NCBI GenBank assembly: GCA_025935155.1
Contig: JAICVV010000055.1
Span: 1-9,463, forward strand
From: Alphaproteobacteria bacterium
GTDB lineage: Bacteria > Pseudomonadota > Alphaproteobacteria > Micropepsales > Micropepsaceae
Direction: 5' to 3'
DNA length: 9,463 bases
The first letter of the stretch is position 1. Each line of letters begins with the position of its first letter. The position numbers were made by a program, and so were the translations under genes. The notes below the pieces were generated by a model. It searched no databases. It was not told the origin of the DNA and saw only the letters and a list, made by a program, of their open reading frames with translations. Shown here one piece after another: positions 5,919 to 9,463 of this stretch.

Positions 5919-6244
5919 TTGGTTTTTCCTTCTTTTGCTTGCGGCTTCGGCTTCTCCACTTCGGCGCGAAATGCCTCCAGCGCCGAATCCCACAATCGGT
6001 CCAGCCACGCCCGCAAAGGTCCCAACCCTTCGGGATCGATGTCATAAATGTGGCGGGTGCCTCGCCGTTCTTCACGCACGAGCCCGGCCTCCTTCAGCAC
6101 TTTCAGATGTTGCGACACAGCCGGGCGGCTGACGGGTAACCGCCGGGCAATGTCTCCAACTGCGCGCGGACCGGCGCGAAGCTGCTCAAGCACCAGGCGG
6201 CGGGTGGGGTCGGCGAGAGCGGCGAAGGCATGTCCGTAAGCCAT
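5915..6244 (-). CDS. ArsR-family winged-helix transcriptional regulator
   Basis: A 109-residue DNA-binding protein. The N-terminal ALADPTRRLVLEQL (9-22) and the helix-turn-helix with recognition helix VSRPAVSQHLKVLKEAGLV (38-56) are classic ArsR/SmtB features; the wing follows as EERRGTRHIYDID. The ELCVCDL-type metal-binding Cys motif is absent and the protein has no cysteines, so metal sensing is unlikely. It belongs to the group usually paired with SRPBCC proteins. The C-terminal tail is Lys-rich (VEKPKPQAKEGKTK). It probably represses its own operon (arsR, SRPBCC gene, GST gene) through the dyads at 6234-6270. There is no usable Shine-Dalgarno before ATG 6244, consistent with a leaderless message. 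Confidence 0.93.
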   Translation of the reverse strand: MAYGHAFAALADPTRRLVLEQLRAGPRAVGDIARRLPVSRPAVSQHLKVLKEAGLVREERRGTRHIYDIDPEGLGPLRAWLDRLWDSALEAFRAEVEKPKPQAKEGKTK

Positions 6245-6270
6245 ACCTTACGGTAAGCAATCACTTACGG
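6234..6270. promoter_or_regulatory. Two tandem 20-bp operator-like dyads at arsR
   Basis: Site 1 is CCGTAAG-N6-CTTACGG (6234-6253), a perfect inverted repeat covering the arsR start codon. Site 2 is CGGTAAG-N6-CTTACGG (6251-6270), with one mismatch, covering the promoter spacer. They have equal spacing, lie 17 bp apart and share bases 6251-6253. The central 11 bases, CTTACGGTAAG (6247-6257), are palindromic around one base. Position and symmetry suggest autorepression by the ArsR dimer; binding is inferred. Confidence 0.65.
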
Positions 6271-6278
6271 TCTGTCAA
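6250..6278 (-). promoter_or_regulatory. Candidate arsR promoter, possibly leaderless
   Basis: A perfect -35 TTGACA (6273-6278, minus) is followed after 17 bases by TACCGT (6250-6255), which keeps the three most conserved -10 positions. The sixth base after the -10 is the A of the arsR ATG, so transcription could begin at the start codon itself. The promoter lies in the 39-base gap after the DUF4403 gene and overlaps the dyads. Confidence 0.5.
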
Positions 6279-6283
6279 GCCTT

Positions 6284-7708
6284 CTATTGCATGCCCTTTA
6301 GGTTGAGGTTGGCGGCCAAGGTCCCCTTTGCGGTGAGCAGCGCGAGGAAACCGTCTTTGGTCCAGGAAACCTCTGGCTCGCCGAAGGACTCGATCTTGCC
6401 CGCAAGGGCAATGCCGCGGCCTTGCGGCTTTGCCAACGCGCCAGCGATGTCGCTCTTCAGTTTGGCAATCTGTTTCGACTCGTCGAACACCAGATTCTGC
6501 TGCAACACCTTGCCGAAGGCATCGCCCGCTAACGCGCGCACCGTCCGCAGCATCAGATTTTCGGTTCCGATATCGTAGTGCAGATTGCTGACACGGATGG
6601 TGCTGGTCTTCGGATCGAACTGCGGTGTGCCACGCAGATAACCCTGGCCGCAGGAATCGAGCAGATGGCTGAAGTCCCATGCCTGCGGCACGCAGAATTG
6701 CGCGGCGACAATGAGGTCCTGTCCGGAAGGCTGAATCTGCAGCTTATCGATTCGCACCTGTAGCTTGCCAACATGGAGCGGCTTTTTCTTCAGGTGCTGC
6801 ATCGCAAGCCGCGCGGCATCGCCGTAGGAAAGTGTGACCGGCAGGGCGACTTCAAAACGGTTCGACGGCGCTTCCAGCGGCTCGGGCGCCGGCAGCTTGG
6901 GAAGCGTTTCCGGCGCGGCGGGTGCGTTCCCAACCACCACGTGGCCGCGCACATCCGCTGCGAGTGAAATCACCAGAGCGCCGTCGATCGTGTGCAGCGG
7001 CGTGACGCGAATGCGTTCGGGAGACAGCACCAGCCAGCTTTGCGGATCTTTCCCCACTTTGATGGGCTGATGCAGCTTGTGCCACAAATGATCGATCTGC
7101 CCGCGCAGCTTGAATGCGGCTGAGACGCGCTTGTCGATCATCCTGAAGATCGGCGTGGACAACTTGTCCTCGGTACCGTTCCACAATTGCGCCACGCTCA
7201 TCTTGAGCGGTCCGATGCGCAGCTTGGCATTGGAAAGGTGCACGGCGCCTAGCGTGTGCGCGACCACGTGCCATTCCGGTGTGAGCGACAGCTGCGTAGT
7301 GGCCGAGGCAAGCCCCTGTGCGGCGGCGTCGCCGCCCTTGCCGAGAAATTTCGAATTCACATCCAGATGCGCATGCAGCGCGAATGGCAGTTGCAGCTGC
7401 ATGCCCGCACCGGTTGCATGGCCGGTGATGTCGCCGGTTCGCACGGCCACAAGGTCGAGCTGGCATTTCTGGATCAGGCAGTTGACCTGCTGATTATCGA
7501 GCCGCGCCAGCTGCGAGCGCGTTCGTTCGTTCAGCATGTTCACGATATCCTGCCCCGGAACTTTTAGCGTGGCGGAAACGACCGAGAGCGGTGGGCGTGG
7601 GGGGGCCGGCGGCGGAGTATGGTTGGGTAGAGGCGCCTGAAATCCGCATAGGCCGACGGAAAGCAGGGCGGATGATAACAGTGCGAAGCGGGTGATGGCG
7701 TTTGGCAT
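6284..7708 (-). CDS. Secreted DUF4403-like protein
   Basis: A 474-residue protein that I place in the DUF4403 family from its overall style; the function of the family is not established. An N-terminal hydrophobic stretch (TRFALLSSALLSVGLC, 6-21) looks like a signal peptide, followed by a Pro-rich linker (TPPPAPPRPP, 31-40). The rest is rich in alternating hydrophobic beta-strand-like segments (for example VVSATLKVPGQDI, LPFALHAHLDVNSKF, LTPEWHVVA) and two Cys pairs, C77/C82 and C339/C353, which could form disulfides in the periplasm. The motif before Cys21 (VGLC) is not a good lipobox, so lipidation is doubtful. AGAGG lies 9 bases before ATG 7708 and only 3 before the in-frame ATG at 7714; 7708 is preferred. 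A second Pro-rich segment (266-282) may separate two repeated modules. A lipid or membrane-associated role is possible but not shown. Confidence 0.75.
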   Translation of the reverse strand: MPNAITRFALLSSALLSVGLCGFQAPLPNHTPPPAPPRPPLSVVSATLKVPGQDIVNMLNERTRSQLARLDNQQVNCLIQKCQLDLVAVRTGDITGHATGAGMQLQLPFALHAHLDVNSKFLGKGGDAAAQGLASATTQLSLTPEWHVVAHTLGAVHLSNAKLRIGPLKMSVAQLWNGTEDKLSTPIFRMIDKRVSAAFKLRGQIDHLWHKLHQPIKVGKDPQSWLVLSPERIRVTPLHTIDGALVISLAADVRGHVVVGNAPAAPETLPKLPAPEPLEAPSNRFEVALPVTLSYGDAARLAMQHLKKKPLHVGKLQVRIDKLQIQPSGQDLIVAAQFCVPQAWDFSHLLDSCGQGYLRGTPQFDPKTSTIRVSNLHYDIGTENLMLRTVRALAGDAFGKVLQQNLVFDESKQIAKLKSDIAGALAKPQGRGIALAGKIESFGEPEVSWTKDGFLALLTAKGTLAANLNLKGMQ

Positions 7709-7778
7709 GCGCATTCGCCTCTGTAGTAAACTCGAATGGTGCAGGAATAACGCGCGGGTGAAATTCCCGTAAGAGGCC

Positions 7779-8528
7779 CTAACGGCGGCGGGCGTACTGC
7801 TGGACGGCTTCCGCATACGCTGCGAAAATTTCGCGGCTCACCGGGTTCTCCGACCAGCGCCATTCCGGGTGCCACTGCAGTCCCAGCAGGAAACCGTTGG
7901 CGTCCGGCATGGACACCGCCTCCACCGTGCCGTCCGGCGCCAAAGCGTCCGCGTGCAACGGCGGAGCAAGGCGATCTACCCCTTGCGAATGGAGCGAGTT
8001 CACCTGGAACGCGCGCTCGCGCACGATGCTCGCCAGCAACCCGCCTTCGACCACACGCACTTCGTGGGCTGGCCCATATTGGGTCTCGAGTGGCGCGGAA
8101 AGGTCTTCGCGGTGATCGAGGCGGCCTTCCAGTTCCTGTACATGCTGGTGCAGCGTGCCGCCCATCGCCACATTCAGTTCCTGAAACCCGCGACACACAC
8201 AGATGGTCGGGGCACCTGCCGCAATCGCCGCTCGCAGCAGCGGCAGGGTGGTGGCGTCCCGATGCTCATCCTGCAAAACACCTTCCCGTGCTGGGGAACC
8301 GCTGTAGTGCCGTGGCGCAATGTTGGATGGGGAACCCGTAAAAAACAGGCCGTCCACTGCCGCCAGAATTTCCTCCGCTGGAACCGCATCGGCCAGCGAC
8401 GGAATGAGCAATACCACCGCACCCGTGCTTTCACGGATCGCGCGAATGTACTTTTCGCCCGCCATATGAAAGGGGTGCAGCCCCATCATCCGGTGGTCGC
8501 AGGGGATTCCGACAACGGGCGGTCGCAT
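7779..8528 (-). CDS. puuD: Gamma-glutamyl-GABA hydrolase family (PuuD-like, class I glutamine amidotransferase fold)
   Basis: A 249-residue cytoplasmic hydrolase matching PuuD, which splits gamma-glutamyl-GABA into glutamate and GABA at the end of the gamma-glutamylated putrescine pathway. The nucleophile is C112 in ICVCRGFQELNVAMGG (109-124) and the catalytic His/Glu are H220 and E222 in LQWHPEW. Family marks are VVGIPCD (5-11), FFTGSPSNI (62-70) and VNSLHSQGVD (176-185). ATG 8528 has AGAGGG 6 bases upstream; the in-frame ATG at 8555 has no ribosome site, so the shorter form is chosen. It lies 71 bases after lolA and 70 before the DUF4403 gene, all on the minus strand. Pathway placement is supported by the omega-aminotransferase 3 kb away; related peptidase C26 proteins can have other gamma-glutamyl substrates. 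Confidence 0.9.
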   Translation of the reverse strand: MRPPVVGIPCDHRMMGLHPFHMAGEKYIRAIRESTGAVVLLIPSLADAVPAEEILAAVDGLFFTGSPSNIAPRHYSGSPAREGVLQDEHRDATTLPLLRAAIAAGAPTICVCRGFQELNVAMGGTLHQHVQELEGRLDHREDLSAPLETQYGPAHEVRVVEGGLLASIVRERAFQVNSLHSQGVDRLAPPLHADALAPDGTVEAVSMPDANGFLLGLQWHPEWRWSENPVSREIFAAYAEAVQQYARRR

Positions 8529-8599
8529 ACGAATCCCTCTATCCACAATGCGCATATGAGGTGCTACCCCGACCTAGAGCAACCGGACGTGACTGCGGT

Positions 8600-9190
8600 T
8601 CAGCCATGCGTCAGGAACAATTCGGGGTGCAGCGCCACACCGGTCTGCACATCGCGCAGCGTTACCGTCGTGGCAAGACCCTGCGCGTCAACCACTGTCC
8701 ATTGCTTCAAGGCAAAGCCGGGATCGGTAAACACAATGGTGATGTTGCCCGTCATGCGCCGATCGTTGGAACGGGCGTGAACCACGATCTCGCCAGGCCG
8801 GTGCTCTATGCCGATCACATTCCGGTTGTTTCCCAGATTGGCATGATCGGAGAGGAGGATGTTGAGCGGCGTGCTGGCAAGCGGATAGCGGTCCGCGGTG
8901 TTGAGCTTCTTGTTGAACACTGCAACATCGATTCCGTCGCTCACCACCAGCACGTTGCTCGGCGGCTTGTATTCGAAGCGCATTTTTCCAGGCTTCTGCA
9001 CGTAGGCTTCGCCCTGTTCCACCGCGCCGTTCGGATCGATCTGTGTAAACTCCGCCTTGAAGCTGTGAATGGCATTGAGTGCCTCACTTAGCCGGTCAAG
9101 ATCTGCGGCATCCTGCTTGCTGAAATCGGCTAAGGCGCTTGCCGCGGAAAAGAGGAGCGCAAAGGCGGCGGCGAAGGGGAGAGTTCGCAT
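8600..9190 (-). CDS. lolA: LolA, periplasmic outer-membrane lipoprotein carrier
   Basis: A 196-residue LolA-family protein, which accepts lipoproteins from the LolCDE transporter and carries them across the periplasm. A signal peptide (1-21, MRTLPFAAAF then a hydrophobic stretch) ends in ALA|DF, a good signal peptidase I site. The mature part shows the LolA half-barrel pattern: LNAIHSFKAEFTQ (38-50), GEAYVQKPGKMRFEYKPP (60-77), VVSDGIDVAVFN (82-93), LNTADRYPLASTPLNILL (96-113) and a C-terminal TVTLRDVQTG (175-184) before LHPELF. The RYPLxSTPL block is the style I associate with alphaproteobacterial LolA. ATG 9190 has GGA six bases upstream; the in-frame ATG at 9196 is almost equally possible, and the frame stays open to 9283 without a better site. 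It is divergent from gpsA. Confidence 0.9.
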   Translation of the reverse strand: MRTLPFAAAFALLFSAASALADFSKQDAADLDRLSEALNAIHSFKAEFTQIDPNGAVEQGEAYVQKPGKMRFEYKPPSNVLVVSDGIDVAVFNKKLNTADRYPLASTPLNILLSDHANLGNNRNVIGIEHRPGEIVVHARSNDRRMTGNITIVFTDPGFALKQWTVVDAQGLATTVTLRDVQTGVALHPELFLTHG

Positions 9191-9329
9191 GGGCATTCCA
9201 TAGCGCCGCTTTGCGGCGAACCTGTTTGCTGCCCCGGTATAATTGTTATTTTCCCGGCAAGATAGGCGGCGTATTCTGAACAATCAACAAACGATTCAAT
9301 ATTCGCAACGCGCAGCAGGACCGCAGCTT
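9191..9329. promoter_or_regulatory. Divergent lolA-gpsA intergenic region with a consensus -10 box
   Basis: TATAAT (9238-9243, plus) is a perfect -10 for gpsA, but no good -35 lies 16-18 bases upstream. Transcription from here would give a leader of about 80 bases. A small hairpin CGCCGC-TTT-GCGGCG (9204-9218) lies just before the lolA start on the minus strand and could sit in its leader. The lolA promoter itself was not resolved. Confidence 0.35.
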
Positions 9330-9463
9330 TTGAGCGATCCCCCTACAAGTCCGAAGGGTTACGATCATGTTGGCGTGATTGGCGCCGGCGCCTGGGGCAC
9401 GGCGCTCGCCATCGCGGCAGCGCGCGCGGGGCGGCAGGTCACGCTGTGGGCACGAGAGGCGGC
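9330..9463 (+). CDS. gpsA: GpsA, NAD(P)+-dependent glycerol-3-phosphate dehydrogenase (N-terminal part)
   Basis: Only the first 44 codons are in the window. [20 protein letters not shown] is the dinucleotide-binding Rossmann motif GxGxWGTALA characteristic of GpsA, which reduces dihydroxyacetone phosphate to sn-glycerol-3-phosphate for phospholipid synthesis. QVTLWARE follows as the second strand and turn. No ATG exists in this frame between the upstream stop (tag at about 9263-9265 in another frame, none in this one nearby) and the motif; TTG at 9330, with AGGA (9317-9320) 9 bases before it, is the best start and gives a 13-residue lead of [13 protein letters not shown] type before the first strand. 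An upstream CTG or ATT start is less likely. The family call is secure; the exact start is not. Confidence 0.85.
   Translation, partial: MSDPPTSPKGYDHVGVIGAGAWGTALAIAAARAGRQVTLWAREA

Noticed and set aside
6284..7708. The DUF4403-like protein as a lipoprotein with Cys21
   Set aside because: The residues before the Cys (VGL) do not fit the lipobox, which needs Gly, Ala or Ser directly before Cys.
7869..8780. A 303-codon plus-strand open frame opposite the PuuD-like gene
   Set aside because: Residue make-up is Arg/His/Gln-rich with no motif, and the opposite strand encodes a full amidotransferase-fold enzyme.
1..9463. tRNA, rRNA, CRISPR, insertion sequence, prophage or toxin-antitoxin signals
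   Set aside because: None seen by eye: no regularly spaced repeats, no transposase or integrase motifs, no tRNA-like cloverleaf.

Overview
The window looks like chromosomal DNA of a moderately GC-rich Gram-negative bacterium, most probably an alphaproteobacterium. The LolA sequence style, the AlkB and ArsR-SRPBCC gene arrangements and the dense, coupled gene spacing fit this, but no rRNA or other taxonomic marker is present. No tRNA, rRNA, CRISPR array, insertion sequence or phage gene was seen. All the genes look intact, and two run off the window edges.

Layout. Positions 1-848 (minus) hold nearly all of a TauD-family Fe(II)/2-oxoglutarate dioxygenase in which the first iron-binding His is Arg. 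It diverges from a plus-strand operon at 983-2809 encoding a GNAT acetyltransferase, a CX5R tyrosine/dual-specificity-type phosphatase and the DNA dealkylase AlkB. These three are tightly coupled (a 1-base overlap, then 7 bases between stop and start). A perfect 13-bp hairpin lies inside the last codons of alkB. From 2810 to 3085 is a structured, gene-free convergent region, which may also encode a minus-strand small RNA with C-rich loops.

From 3086 to 9190 everything is on the minus strand. In transcription order the genes are LolA (periplasmic lipoprotein carrier), a PuuD-type gamma-glutamyl-GABA hydrolase, a secreted DUF4403-type protein, an ArsR regulator, an SRPBCC/AHSA1 protein, a glutathione-S-transferase-like protein, and a class III omega-aminotransferase of the SpuC type. 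ArsR, SRPBCC and GST form a compact operon; its promoter carries two tandem 20-bp operator-like dyads and may give a leaderless mRNA. At 9330 gpsA (glycerol-3-phosphate dehydrogenase) begins on the plus strand, apparently from TTG, and leaves the window.

How the genes fit together. The omega-aminotransferase and the PuuD-like hydrolase are both expected in putrescine/polyamine catabolism, although they are not in one transcription unit. The ArsR-SRPBCC-GST set looks like a self-regulated small-molecule response unit. LolA and GpsA serve envelope and phospholipid biogenesis. The least ordinary items are the TauD homologue with an altered metal site, the tandem arsR operators, the hairpin inside the alkB coding end with C-loop hairpins beside it, and the phosphatase in the alkB operon.
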